From Lentisphaeria bacterium (lineage in GTDB: Bacteria; Verrucomicrobiota; Lentisphaeria; Victivallales; Victivallaceae): a stretch of 38,925 nucleotides of DNA. The position numbers were made by a program, and so were the translations under genes. A model generated the notes under the pieces. It searched no databases. It saw only the letters and a list, made by a program, of their open reading frames with translations, and was not told where the DNA came from. The number at the start of each line of letters is the position of its first letter. Within the stretch, counting starts at the first letter, position 1. The stretch covers positions 1 through 38,925 of the forward strand of contig JAFSTC010000009.1 in NCBI GenBank assembly GCA_017450705.1. Direction: 5' to 3'. Of the stretch, positions 16,462 through 24,272 are shown piece after piece.

Positions 16462-17571
16462 TCACTCCCGGGCGTCGGGACGTTCGGAGAGGGAGATCTG
16501 CAGAAAGGTGATGATGCCCAGCATCAGTATCGCCTGAAGGACGAGGATGGCCGCGGTGGCGAAATTCCCCCAAAAGACCGGAAGGATCCCCAGACCGATG
16601 GTCAGCGCCAGCAGATGCACCAGCGCCACTGCGCGCTTGCGGGTGAACCCCATGCGGACGAAGCGGTGGGAGATGTGATTGTGGTCGCCGATCCAGAAGG
16701 GTTTGCGGTTGACCGTCCGGATGACGACGACCATGGCCGTGTCGAAGAGCGGCAGCGCCAGGATGAAAAGCGGCATGAGCATGGGGAAGCGGGAGAGAGA
16801 GAAACTCTTGTCGAAGAACGTGACCTGTGCGGAAACGATCGCTGCCAGATACCCCAGGAAATGACTGCCCGAGTCCCCCATGAAGATCGTTGCGGGCGCG
16901 GCGTTGTAAAACCAGAATCCGCAGCAGACCGCGCAGTTGAGGATGGCGAAGGAGGCCATGAAATACTGGCTGTTCAGAACGGCGATGACGGCAAAGAATC
17001 CCATGGCGATGGCGATGGTCCCCACCGCCAGGCCGTCCATGTTGTCGAAGAAGTTGATGGAGTTCATGAGCAGCATGATCCAGAAGACGGTGAGGGGGAT
17101 CTCCAGCCAGATGGTCTCCCTGAGGATGTTGAAGCGCACGCCGCCCCCGAAGACGGCGATGAGGGCCACGAGGAACTGGCCCGCGAATTTCGTCCTTGCG
17201 GACATGGGATATTTGTCGTCGATCAGCCCGAGAAGCACCGCGAGCAGCGCGCCGCCGATGACGAGAAAGAGTTCCCGGGAAACGTGATGAAGACCGGCCA
17301 GATGCTCCTCCGCGGCATCGGAGAAAAACGGGATCATGTTGTACTTCACGGAGAAGTAGCCTGCCGAAATGCAGATGATCCACGCGCAGAACATGGCGCA
17401 GCCGCCGAGAAGCGGCGTGGATTTTTTGTGTCCTTTGTGATTGGCCGCGGGAACATCCATGAAACCGCATTTTTCGGCCAGGCGGCGGAAGACCGGTGTG
17501 AGGACCAGCGTCGCGGCAAGTCCCGAAACGAAGATGACCGCGTAAATTTTGAACCAGGGGTCGTTGTACAT
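16462..17571 (-). CDS. Undecaprenyl-phosphate sugar-1-phosphate transferase, WecA/TagO/MraY family
   Basis: A 369-residue membrane enzyme with about ten helices that loads HexNAc-1-P from a UDP-sugar onto undecaprenyl phosphate, the first step of many surface glycans. Family motifs are PAANHKGHKKSTPLLGG, LIDDKYPMSARTKF, MNSINFFDNMDGLAVG, FMGDSGSHFLGY and the late GDHNHISHRFV loop. The NFFDNMDGLA form and DHNHISHR loop favour WecA/TagO over MraY. It lies 9 nt after the SpoU methyltransferase gene. Its stop codon abuts the stop of the opposing glycosyltransferase inside a GGAGTGATCACTCC palindrome. With the UDP-HexNAc enzymes elsewhere in the window it suggests a HexNAc-initiated envelope glycan. 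Confidence 0.9.
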   Translation of the reverse strand: MYNDPWFKIYAVIFVSGLAATLVLTPVFRRLAEKCGFMDVPAANHKGHKKSTPLLGGCAMFCAWIICISAGYFSVKYNMIPFFSDAAEEHLAGLHHVSRELFLVIGGALLAVLLGLIDDKYPMSARTKFAGQFLVALIAVFGGGVRFNILRETIWLEIPLTVFWIMLLMNSINFFDNMDGLAVGTIAIAMGFFAVIAVLNSQYFMASFAILNCAVCCGFWFYNAAPATIFMGDSGSHFLGYLAAIVSAQVTFFDKSFSLSRFPMLMPLFILALPLFDTAMVVVIRTVNRKPFWIGDHNHISHRFVRMGFTRKRAVALVHLLALTIGLGILPVFWGNFATAAILVLQAILMLGIITFLQISLSERPDARE

Positions 17572-17580
17572 GATGGATCT

Positions 17581-18351
17581 CTATGTTGTCGTTGTGCGCC
17601 GCACGTGCTCGAACAGCAGGACCGTCGCCGCCTGCGCCGCGTTGAGTGATTCGTAATTGCCGGGCATCGGGATCGTGACGCTGACGGAGTTCCGGGGGTG
17701 TCCGGTCACGCCGTTGGCCTCGCCTCCGATGACGATCACGCTCCTGTCGAAAAGGCCCGGAAGGGTGAAACAGCTTTCTCCGCCATGGGGATCTGTGATG
17801 AACACTTTGCCGAATCCCGACGCGGCGGCCTGCTCCGCAAGCCGGGCGAGATCGTCAAACCGGCGCAGCCGCAGGGAAAACTGCGCGCCCAGCCCCGATC
17901 TGACGGCCTTGTCGCCCCATGGATCGACGGAGCCTTTCGTATACCACAGCTCCCTGCCGCCCACGGCGCGGAAAGTTCTCGCGATGGTGCCGAAATTGCC
18001 GGGATCGTTGAGCTGGTCCAGGGCCAGGATGAAAGGCCCTTCGACCTCGCCTTCCGCATCCGCGGGCGTCTCCGCCACGGCGACGATCCCCTGACAGCTG
18101 ACGGTCCCCGAGAGTTCCGCGAGCCGTTCCTCCGAGATGCTCCGCGCTTTTTCCGGGACGAAATCCAGGGCGTCGAATCCCCGCCGCGTGCCGGCGACGA
18201 ACCGGACGGCGCCGGGAGCCCTCGTCAGGAGTTCCCCGACGGCGCGCACGCCCTCGCAGCGGCAGAAGCCCGTATGCCTGCGGCCGCCGCGGGTCGACAG
18301 CGACCGCAGAAGCGCCAGCTCCCGTTTCGAGATTTCCTGCGGAAGTTCCAT
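17581..18351 (-). CDS. SpoU (TrmH)-family RNA 2'-O-methyltransferase
   Basis: A 256-residue enzyme with the three SPOUT motifs in order: LNDPGNFGTIARTFRA (motif 1, conserved Asn and Arg), VIVIGGEANGV (motif 2) and IPMPGNYESLNAAQAATVLLFE (motif 3). Together these form the SAM-binding trefoil knot. Residues 1-90 form a substrate-binding N-terminal region beginning ISKRELALLRSL. It is expected to methylate a ribose in rRNA or tRNA; the target cannot be assigned. ATG at 18351 lies 10 nt after the TPR gene stop and lacks an obvious Shine-Dalgarno site, so expression is probably coupled to that gene. Confidence 0.88.
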   Translation of the reverse strand: MELPQEISKRELALLRSLSTRGGRRHTGFCRCEGVRAVGELLTRAPGAVRFVAGTRRGFDALDFVPEKARSISEERLAELSGTVSCQGIVAVAETPADAEGEVEGPFILALDQLNDPGNFGTIARTFRAVGGRELWYTKGSVDPWGDKAVRSGLGAQFSLRLRRFDDLARLAEQAAASGFGKVFITDPHGGESCFTLPGLFDRSVIVIGGEANGVTGHPRNSVSVTIPMPGNYESLNAAQAATVLLFEHVRRTTTT

Positions 18352-18361
18352 GGAGCGTTTT

Positions 18362-19153
18362 TTATTTGCCGGGGTTCTTCCCGGCGGGAGCGGCTTTCCC
18401 CGGTTTTTTGACCGCGGGAGCGGGCTTCGCCGGAGCGGGCTTCGCCTGTTTCCCGGCCGCGGGAGGCGCATACTCGCCGCTTTCCACGGCAAGGAGGGTC
18501 TGTTTTGCGTTCTCGGTCCAGTAACCGGTCCCGGCGTTGCCGGAACCCAGAAGTGCGGTCCGGCCGAGGACGGCCCGGGCCTGCTCAAGATCACCGGACT
18601 GGATCAGCAGACGCCCCGCGCAGTAACCTGCCTCGGCCCGCTGGGCGGCGGGCAGTACGGCATTGCTTTCCACCGCGAGGAAACGGGAGATCGCCTCTTT
18701 TTTGCTTCCGGAGAGCTCGCAGGCGTATCCCGCCGACAGACGGGCTTTGGCCGCAAGCAGTGCGTCGACGGAGGCGTCCTGAGAGACGGCGTCGAGCTGG
18801 CGGAGGGCCTCCTGATACTTTTCGGAATCGATCAGGATCTTGGCCAAACGGTAGCGGGCGATGCCCACGCCGGCGTGTCCGGCATTTTCGTTGATGGCCG
18901 CCGTGAGTTCCTCGACGGTGTTGGCATCGGCCAGGGCAAAAGCGGCTTTTTTCTCCGCGGCATTGCGGGCCGACACGGCCCAGAAAGCGCCCGCCGCGAG
19001 AACGGCGGCGACGACCGCGACTGCCGCCGCGGGCTTCCAGTAGGCCGAGAACCACATTTCGAAACGCTCCGTATCGGTGAAGAGCGCCTGCCCGATCTCC
19101 GAATCGATCTTCTTCTTCTGATTTTTTTTTGCTGACTTCTGCCATTTTGACAC
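18362..19153 (-). CDS. Membrane-anchored TPR protein, YfgM-like, with unusual start
   Basis: A 263-residue protein in the annotated frame: a very basic N terminus, one transmembrane helix (about residues 41-60, AAAVAVVAAVLAAGAFWAV), then TPR-like helices (RYRLAKILIDSEKYQEALRQL, AGYCAGRLLIQSGDLEQARAVL). The last 40 residues are low-complexity Ala/Pro/Lys (APAKPAPAVKKPGKAAPAG). The topology resembles the YfgM/TPR_21 group of periplasmic TPR proteins. The only in-frame start is GTG at 19153, which sits almost on top of the AGGAAG site. A better-spaced ATG at 19145 is in another frame and would join this frame only if one base were lost in the A9 run at 19122-19130. See findings. It is co-oriented with the AICAR formyltransferase and SpoU genes. 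Confidence 0.7.
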   Translation of the reverse strand: MSKWQKSAKKNQKKKIDSEIGQALFTDTERFEMWFSAYWKPAAAVAVVAAVLAAGAFWAVSARNAAEKKAAFALADANTVEELTAAINENAGHAGVGIARYRLAKILIDSEKYQEALRQLDAVSQDASVDALLAAKARLSAGYACELSGSKKEAISRFLAVESNAVLPAAQRAEAGYCAGRLLIQSGDLEQARAVLGRTALLGSGNAGTGYWTENAKQTLLAVESGEYAPPAAGKQAKPAPAKPAPAVKKPGKAAPAGKNPGK

Positions 19154-19200
19154 TTCCTGTTGCTTGTTATTTCAAGGTGCGTACCGTGTAAGACGATGGA

Positions 19201-20319
19201 TCAGTGGTGCGAGAAGATCCGCTCCGGGGCGTGGATGAGCGCGACTTTGAGCTCGTTCGCCCGTTTGATGACATCGGCGTCGCGCAGACTGCCGGCGGGG
19301 GCTATGATCGCCTTGACGCCCGCGGCCGCGGCGACCTCCACGCCGTCCTCGAAGGGGAAGAACCCGTCGCTGGACATGACCGCGCCTTCGAGGGTTTCGT
19401 GACCTGCGTATTTCTGCTTGAACTTGGCGACGGCCTGTTCGATGGCGCCGACGCGGTCCTGCTCGCCGGTCCCGACGCAGAGGGTCTGGCCGTTTTTGAC
19501 GATGACCACGCCGTTGGAGCGGACTGAGAGGTTGACATGCCACGAGAAGAGCAGATCTTTTTTCTGCTGTTCCGTGGGCGCGGTCTCGGACTTGACCGCG
19601 CCGCAGCGGGCGTTTTCCCCTTCCGCCGTTTTCAGGTCGTCGACGGTCCGCAGACTGGTGGTGAGCGGCGCGGCGACGATGAGCGACCCGTCGGCCAGGA
19701 CCTTGAGCGTATTGTATTCCGGACCGGCTTCGCCCGTGTAGCGGGGCAGCTGCGAGACGTCGCCGCATTTGAGGATCCGGATCTGCTTATTGAGCTTGTA
19801 GGTGACGCCGTCGTTGAAGACGGCCGCGGCTTCGGGCGAGTAGTCCGGCGCGACGACGCATTCGGCAAAGGTGGACATGATTTCTTTGGCCGTTTCCTCA
19901 TCCACCTTGACGTTGAAGGCGATGACGCTGCCGAAGGCCGCGCGGGGATCCGCGTCGCGGGCCTTGACGTAGACCTGTTTGAGGGTCTCGTTCCCGACGG
20001 AGACGGCTGCGCCGGAGGGATTGACGTGCTTCATGACGGCGCAGGCCGGACCGTCGCAGAATTTGACGATGTTGAGCGCTCCCGAGATGTCCTCGAGATT
20101 CGTCTGCGAGAGGCCGCTTTTGCCGTTTTTGATGATCTCGATCCCGCCGATGACGCCGCATTTCCCGGCCGGCCGGTAGTAGGCCGCCGCCTGATGGGGA
20201 TTGGTCCCGTAACGCAGGTCGTCGACCTTTTCGTAGCGGATCCCCGCCACGTCGAGCGACGACGGAAAGTTCCCGACATTCTTCTCCAGATAACTCGAAC
20301 GCGAAAGTCCTTTGCCCAT
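19201..20319 (-). CDS. purV: Stand-alone AICAR formyltransferase (PurH C-terminal domain only)
   Basis: A 372-residue protein corresponding to the formyltransferase half of PurH, which transfers a formyl group from 10-formyl-THF to AICAR in purine synthesis. Landmarks are LRYGTNPHQAAAYY, NGKSGLSQTNLEDISGAL, ACAVMKHVNPSGAA, DPRAAFGSVIAFN, SWHVNLSVRSNGVVIVKNGQT, SSDGFFPFEDGVEVAAAAGV and IIAPAGSLRDADVI. The K-H-x-N-P-S-G segment is the catalytic region. The N-terminal IMP cyclohydrolase (MGS-like) domain is missing. I chose ATG at 20319, since the longer open frame carries no homologous residues and lies beyond the promoter; GGAG stands 8 nt upstream. An IMP cyclohydrolase must be encoded elsewhere. 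Confidence 0.9.
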   Translation of the reverse strand: MGKGLSRSSYLEKNVGNFPSSLDVAGIRYEKVDDLRYGTNPHQAAAYYRPAGKCGVIGGIEIIKNGKSGLSQTNLEDISGALNIVKFCDGPACAVMKHVNPSGAAVSVGNETLKQVYVKARDADPRAAFGSVIAFNVKVDEETAKEIMSTFAECVVAPDYSPEAAAVFNDGVTYKLNKQIRILKCGDVSQLPRYTGEAGPEYNTLKVLADGSLIVAAPLTTSLRTVDDLKTAEGENARCGAVKSETAPTEQQKKDLLFSWHVNLSVRSNGVVIVKNGQTLCVGTGEQDRVGAIEQAVAKFKQKYAGHETLEGAVMSSDGFFPFEDGVEVAAAAGVKAIIAPAGSLRDADVIKRANELKVALIHAPERIFSHH

Positions 20320-20394
20320 AGTGTGCACTCCACCCCTGTTGACGGCGGGAATGCGAGGTGCGGCAAGCCGCCGACGCCCCCGCCGGTTTTGTTT

Positions 20395-20425
20395 TTGACA
20401 AAAAAGTCCTTGATTAGAATATATC
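20395..20425 (+). promoter_or_regulatory. Candidate promoter for the tmk operon, overlapping the divergent one
   Basis: TTGACA (20395-20400) is a perfect -35 box. The best -10 is TATATC (20420-20425) with a long 19-nt spacer. It overlaps the -10 region of the divergent promoter, so the two directions probably compete or share control. The -10 assignment is weak. Confidence 0.4.
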
Positions 20426-20446
20426 ACGATTTGAACTTTAGGGCAA
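20418..20446 (-). promoter_or_regulatory. Promoter for the AICAR formyltransferase gene
   Basis: Minus strand TTGCCC (20446-20441), a 17-nt spacer, and TATATT (20423-20418). Transcription would start near 20411, leaving a leader of about 90 nt that contains a GC-rich inverted repeat (GCGGC and GCCGC, 20360-20371). No known purine riboswitch fold was recognised. Confidence 0.55.
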
Positions 20447-20509
20447 ATGGAAGTATCTTTATAGACCGTAAAAATATTGAAATTTGTGATGAACGGCGGA
20501 GAAAACGGC

Positions 20510-21148
20510 ATGAAACGCGGTTTTTTCATAACATTCGAAGGTCCCGAAGGGGCCGGGAAAAGCACGCAGGTGGGGCTTCTGCTGGAGCATTTCCGGCAAA
20601 AGGGCCTTCCCGTCACGGCGACCCGGGAGCCGGGCGGGACCGAACTCGCCGAAAAGATCCGCGCCGTGGTCAAAGGACACGACGGGGCCGAGAGGATGCA
20701 CCCCGAGACGGAGCTCCTCCTGATGGAGGCGGCCCGTTCCCAGCATGTCCGCGAATTCATCCTGCCCCGTCTGGAGCAGGGGGTCTCCGTCATCTGCGAC
20801 CGTTTTTCAGACTCCACGACCGCCTATCAGGGCGGCGCCCGGGGGCTCTGCCGCGCCGAGATCGCCTTTCTCAATGATTTCGCCGCGGCGAAGCTCGTCC
20901 CGGACGTCACGTTTCTGCTCGATATCACCCCTGAATCCGGATTCGCGAGGACCCGGACCCGTTCGGAAACGGCGGGGGAGTTCGACCGCTTCGAAGCCGA
21001 AAGAATCGAGTTCCACCGCAAGGTTCGCCGGTGTTTTCTTGAGCTGGCCGCCTCCGAACCCGACCGCGTCAGAGTCATCGACGCCGACAGGGACCCGCAA
21101 TCCGTTCACGCCGACATCGTCAGGATCGCAGATGAATTCCTTGTATGA
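20510..21148 (+). CDS. tmk: Thymidylate kinase (dTMP kinase)
   Basis: A 212-residue cytosolic kinase converting dTMP to dTDP. It has the P-loop FEGPEGAGKST (residues 9-19), the TREPGGTELAEKIR dTMP-binding segment, CDRFSDSTTAYQGGARG (the DR(F/Y) motif), and a lid region RTRTRSETAGEFDRFE. I chose ATG at 20510 because GGCGGAGA lies upstream and the protein then starts at the family-typical position; the two earlier in-frame starts lack a ribosome site. It overlaps holB by 17 nt. The tmk-holB pairing is common in bacteria. Confidence 0.95.
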   Translation: MKRGFFITFEGPEGAGKSTQVGLLLEHFRQKGLPVTATREPGGTELAEKIRAVVKGHDGAERMHPETELLLMEAARSQHVREFILPRLEQGVSVICDRFSDSTTAYQGGARGLCRAEIAFLNDFAAAKLVPDVTFLLDITPESGFARTRTRSETAGEFDRFEAERIEFHRKVRRCFLELAASEPDRVRVIDADRDPQSVHADIVRIADEFLV

Positions 21149-22202
21149 CTGCTGCAAAGACCGCTTTCCCGAAGTGATCGCCTGTCTGGGCAACGCCAAG
21201 CGCCGCGGGCGCTTTGCCCACGCCTTTCTCGTGAGCTCGCCCGATCCCGACGTGCGCCGGGATTTCTCCATCGTTCTGGCCCAGATCGCCGGATGTCCTG
21301 CGGCCGCCCGCACAGGTGTCCCCGATCAGGACTGCCCCTACTGCCGGAAAATGGCCGATTTAAGTTACGAGGAATTGCACACGCTCTCTCCCATGGGGAA
21401 GATGTACCAGATCAAGGTTGGCGAAAGGATCAACCCCGAACCCAATACGCTGCGCAGTTTCATCGCGGCATTCCACCTGACGAGCACGTCGGTGTATTCC
21501 TGTAAGATCGGCATGATCTTCGAGGCGGACCGGATGAACGACGAGGCGCAGAACGCCCTTCTGAAGACCCTCGAGGAGCCTCCGCCGGAGACGACGCTCA
21601 TCCTCTCCACCGGCAATCCCTCTTCGCTCCTGCCGACGACGATCTCCCGCTGTCAGCTGGTCCCGCTGCCCGGGAACGTCTGTTCCTACGCTTTCGAAGG
21701 TGCGCCGGAGGTGCTGGCCGCCCTGGAGTCCCTGTGCTTCGGCGGCGGCGGACTGGCCGCCGCCGAACGGACCGCCGCCGCGCTGACCCGGGTGGCCGGC
21801 GGACTGGCCGCCGCCGCCAAACAGAAGACCGTCGACGCCATTTCCGGTCAGCTTGCCGCCGCCGGGAAGGCTGATGATCCGGCCTATTTGAAGCGTCTCG
21901 AAGAACGCATCGCCGATGCGTCCAGCGGAGAGTACATGCGTGAGAGGAGTGTTTTTCTCTCGGCGGTGCTGACCTTCTGCCAGCAGATATTTCTTCTCTC
22001 CCGCGGCGTGGCGTTCACGGATCTTCCCAATCCCGAGCTTTTCGTCAGCGGCGCTCCCGACGCCGGAAAGCTCTCCCCGGAGTTCGGCGACTTCGTTTTG
22101 AAGGAGGCCGAGGAGCTGGCGCTGACGCTCCGTTTCAATGTGTCCGAGGAGCTCGCCTTCCGGACTTTTGCCGTCAACATCTCCATGCGGGGACACAGAT
22201 AG
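21132..22202 (+). CDS. holB: DNA polymerase III delta' subunit (clamp-loader)
   Basis: A 356-residue clamp-loader subunit. Like other delta' proteins it lacks a functional P-loop. A Cys-containing segment (C55, C68, C71 in GCPAA and DCPYCRK) is a partial version of the usual four-cysteine zinc module. The downstream hallmark MNDEAQNALLKTLEEPPPET, followed by ILSTGNPSSLLPTTISRCQ, includes the SRC sensor motif. The C-terminal half has a Gly/Ala-rich linker and the oligomerisation region. The start ATG at 21132 lies inside the tmk 3' end with AGGA 7 nt upstream; the longer open frame is just read-through of another tmk frame. Confidence 0.9.
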   Translation: MNSLYDCCKDRFPEVIACLGNAKRRGRFAHAFLVSSPDPDVRRDFSIVLAQIAGCPAAARTGVPDQDCPYCRKMADLSYEELHTLSPMGKMYQIKVGERINPEPNTLRSFIAAFHLTSTSVYSCKIGMIFEADRMNDEAQNALLKTLEEPPPETTLILSTGNPSSLLPTTISRCQLVPLPGNVCSYAFEGAPEVLAALESLCFGGGGLAAAERTAAALTRVAGGLAAAAKQKTVDAISGQLAAAGKADDPAYLKRLEERIADASSGEYMRERSVFLSAVLTFCQQIFLLSRGVAFTDLPNPELFVSGAPDAGKLSPEFGDFVLKEAEELALTLRFNVSEELAFRTFAVNISMRGHR

Positions 22203-22234
22203 AACACAATACCATTCAGCAGAAAGGACATACT

Positions 22235-23155
22235 ATGTCTGAACTTACTTTGACGATTCTCGCCGCCGGGATGGGCAGCCGTTACGGCGGCCTGAAGCAG
22301 CTCGATCCCATGGGGCCGAACGGAGAGACGATCATGGATTACTCCGTTTTTGATGCCGTCCGGGCGGGATTCCGGCGCGTCGTGTTCGTCATCCGCCGCG
22401 ATTTCGAGGCGGATTTCAGGGAGAGGGTCGGAAAGAAATACGAAAAGCTCCTCGACGTGGATTACGCGTTCCAGCAGCTTGACGATCTTCCCGCCGGCTT
22501 CTCCGTTCCGGCCGGGCGGGAAAAGCCCTGGGGCACCGGTCACGCGCTGTTCGCCGCGCGCCGCGTTCTCAACGGACCTTTCGCCGTCATCAACGCCGAC
22601 GATTTTTACGGCGCGGACAGTTACCGTCAGCTGGCGGGATATCTTTCTTCGCCGCCGCCTTCGGGGCCTCAGGTCAGAGGCGTCATCGCCACGTTCATCC
22701 TCGCCAACACGCTGAGCGAGCACGGGTCCGTGGCGCGGGGGATCTGTTCCGTGGATGAGGCGGGACATCTGCGCAAGGTCACCGAATTTACGAAGATCGT
22801 CAAAACGCCCTCCGGCGCCGCGGACGGATCGGATCCGGAGCATCCTGTGGCGTTTACCGGCCGGGAGCCGGTCTCGCTGAATTCCTGGGGCTTCATGCCC
22901 GAGTTCCTCGACCGGCTGGAGGCGCTGCTCGCCGATTTTCTCGCCGCCCGCGGGACCGAGATGAAAAGCGAGTTTTATCTCCCCGGAGCCGTGGATACCC
23001 TCATCTCCCGGGGCGAAGCCCTCATCTCCGCCAGGACTGCCGGCGACAGCTGGTTCGGCGTGACCTACCGGGAGGATCGGCCGCTGGTCCAGGAAAATCT
23101 GCGGCGTCTCGTTGACAAAGGGGCGTATCCCACCCCGCTTTTCGAAAGGGCATGA
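22235..23155 (+). CDS. Sugar-1-phosphate nucleotidyltransferase (NTP_transferase family)
   Basis: A 306-residue enzyme beginning LTILAAGMGSRYGGLKQLDPMG, the Rossmann-type nucleotide-binding loop of sugar nucleotidyltransferases. Next come the conserved HALFAARRVLNGPFAVINADDFYG segment (read in parts; INADDFYG is the metal-binding Asp region) and SLNSWGFMPEFLDRLEALL. No acyltransferase beta-helix follows, so it is not GlmU. It is 32 nt after holB with AAAGGA 8 nt before the ATG, and 4 nt before a NahK-like kinase gene. The pair reads as a salvage route: the kinase makes a sugar-1-phosphate and this enzyme makes the NDP-sugar. N-acetylhexosamine is the most likely substrate, by context only. 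Confidence 0.82.
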   Translation: MSELTLTILAAGMGSRYGGLKQLDPMGPNGETIMDYSVFDAVRAGFRRVVFVIRRDFEADFRERVGKKYEKLLDVDYAFQQLDDLPAGFSVPAGREKPWGTGHALFAARRVLNGPFAVINADDFYGADSYRQLAGYLSSPPPSGPQVRGVIATFILANTLSEHGSVARGICSVDEAGHLRKVTEFTKIVKTPSGAADGSDPEHPVAFTGREPVSLNSWGFMPEFLDRLEALLADFLAARGTEMKSEFYLPGAVDTLISRGEALISARTAGDSWFGVTYREDRPLVQENLRRLVDKGAYPTPLFERA

Positions 23156-23159
23156 AAAC

Positions 23160-24272
23160 ATGAAATCGAAACAGGCATTTCTCCGCGATCTGGTCTACAA
23201 GTTCACCCTGTACGGGGATTTTCTCGTCGGCGTTCCCTTCGGAATGGGCAACGTCAACGACACTTATCAGCTGACCTTCGATCAGGGCGGCACCCGGCTG
23301 CACTACATCCTTCAGCGGATCAACGGCAACGTGTTCCGCGATCCCCGCGGCGTCATGGAGAACATCGACCGTGTGACGGCCCATATCCTCGGCAAGATCC
23401 GCGCCGCTCACTGCGAAACGAGGAAACGGACGCTGAGACTGCTCAGGAACAGTGAGGGAAAGCCTTACGTCGTCGACGAGCAGGGTCACTATTGGCGCGC
23501 CTACGTGTTCGTCGAGAACGCGCGGGCTTACGAGGTCCTGGAAACGCCGGAACAGGCCTACCGGATCGCCGAAGCCTTCGGCGCCTTCCAGAACCAGCTG
23601 GTCGATCTTCCCGGGAAACGCCTTAATGAAACGATCCCGGATTTCCACAACACGCCCAAGAGATTCGAACGGCTCGAAAAGGCCGTCAAGGAGGACAAGT
23701 TCGGCCGGGTGAAGGAGGTCTTGCCGGAGATCGAATTCGCCCTTTCCCTGAAGGACGAGGCAGGGACGCTGATCCGGCTGAACAAGTCCGGCGACATTCC
23801 CGAGCGCATCACCCACAACGACACGAAGAGCAACAACATTCTGATCGACGACCTCACGGGGGAGGGCATGTGCGTGCTCGATCTCGACACGGTGATGCCC
23901 GGACTTTCCCTCTACGATTTCGGCGACATGGTCCGCAGCGCGACCAACTCCGCCGGAGAGGACGAGGTGGACTGCAGCAAGGTCTGGATGCGGTTCGATC
24001 TGTACGAAGCGCTGTACCGCGGATTCATCAGTTCCGCCGGCGGCTTCATGACGGCCGCGGAGAAGGAAAATCTGCCGCTCTCCGGCAAGATCATCACGAC
24101 CGAGATCGGCATCCGTTTCCTCACGGACTACCTCGAGGGCGACACCTACTTCAAAATCCGCCGTCCCAAGCACAACTTGGAGCGCTGCCGCAATCAGTTC
24201 ACCCTCGTCAAGTCCATCACGGAACAGATGGCCGAGATGCAGAAACTCGCAAAGGATCTGGGTGTGCGATGA
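23160..24272 (+). CDS. Aminoglycoside-phosphotransferase-fold sugar kinase, NahK-like
   Basis: A 370-residue kinase of the APH/choline-kinase fold. Its size and motifs resemble N-acetylhexosamine 1-kinase: FGMGNVNDTYQ near the N terminus, LQRINGNVFRDP, the catalytic loop RITHNDTKSNNILID (His-Asn-Asp with the metal-binding Asn), and VLDLDTVMPGLSLYDFGDMVRS supplying the DxD/DFG-like residues. The expected reaction is ATP-dependent phosphorylation of the anomeric hydroxyl of GlcNAc or GalNAc. ATG at 23160 has AAAGGG upstream and lies 4 nt after the nucleotidyltransferase stop. It overlaps hflX by 4 nt (ATGA). AmgK, the MurNAc/GlcNAc kinase of wall recycling, is a related alternative. Confidence 0.82.
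   Translation: MKSKQAFLRDLVYKFTLYGDFLVGVPFGMGNVNDTYQLTFDQGGTRLHYILQRINGNVFRDPRGVMENIDRVTAHILGKIRAAHCETRKRTLRLLRNSEGKPYVVDEQGHYWRAYVFVENARAYEVLETPEQAYRIAEAFGAFQNQLVDLPGKRLNETIPDFHNTPKRFERLEKAVKEDKFGRVKEVLPEIEFALSLKDEAGTLIRLNKSGDIPERITHNDTKSNNILIDDLTGEGMCVLDLDTVMPGLSLYDFGDMVRSATNSAGEDEVDCSKVWMRFDLYEALYRGFISSAGGFMTAAEKENLPLSGKIITTEIGIRFLTDYLEGDTYFKIRRPKHNLERCRNQFTLVKSITEQMAEMQKLAKDLGVR

Noticed and set aside
20320-20410. Purine riboswitch in the leader of the AICAR formyltransferase gene
   Set aside because: The leader has a GC-rich inverted repeat, but I could not find the three-way junction or conserved loop bases of a purine or PRPP riboswitch.
21720-21850. Repeated GCCGCCGCC-rich tract in holB as a genetic repeat
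   Set aside because: It encodes an Ala/Gly-rich linker typical for this part of delta' proteins in GC-rich genomes; codon bias explains it.
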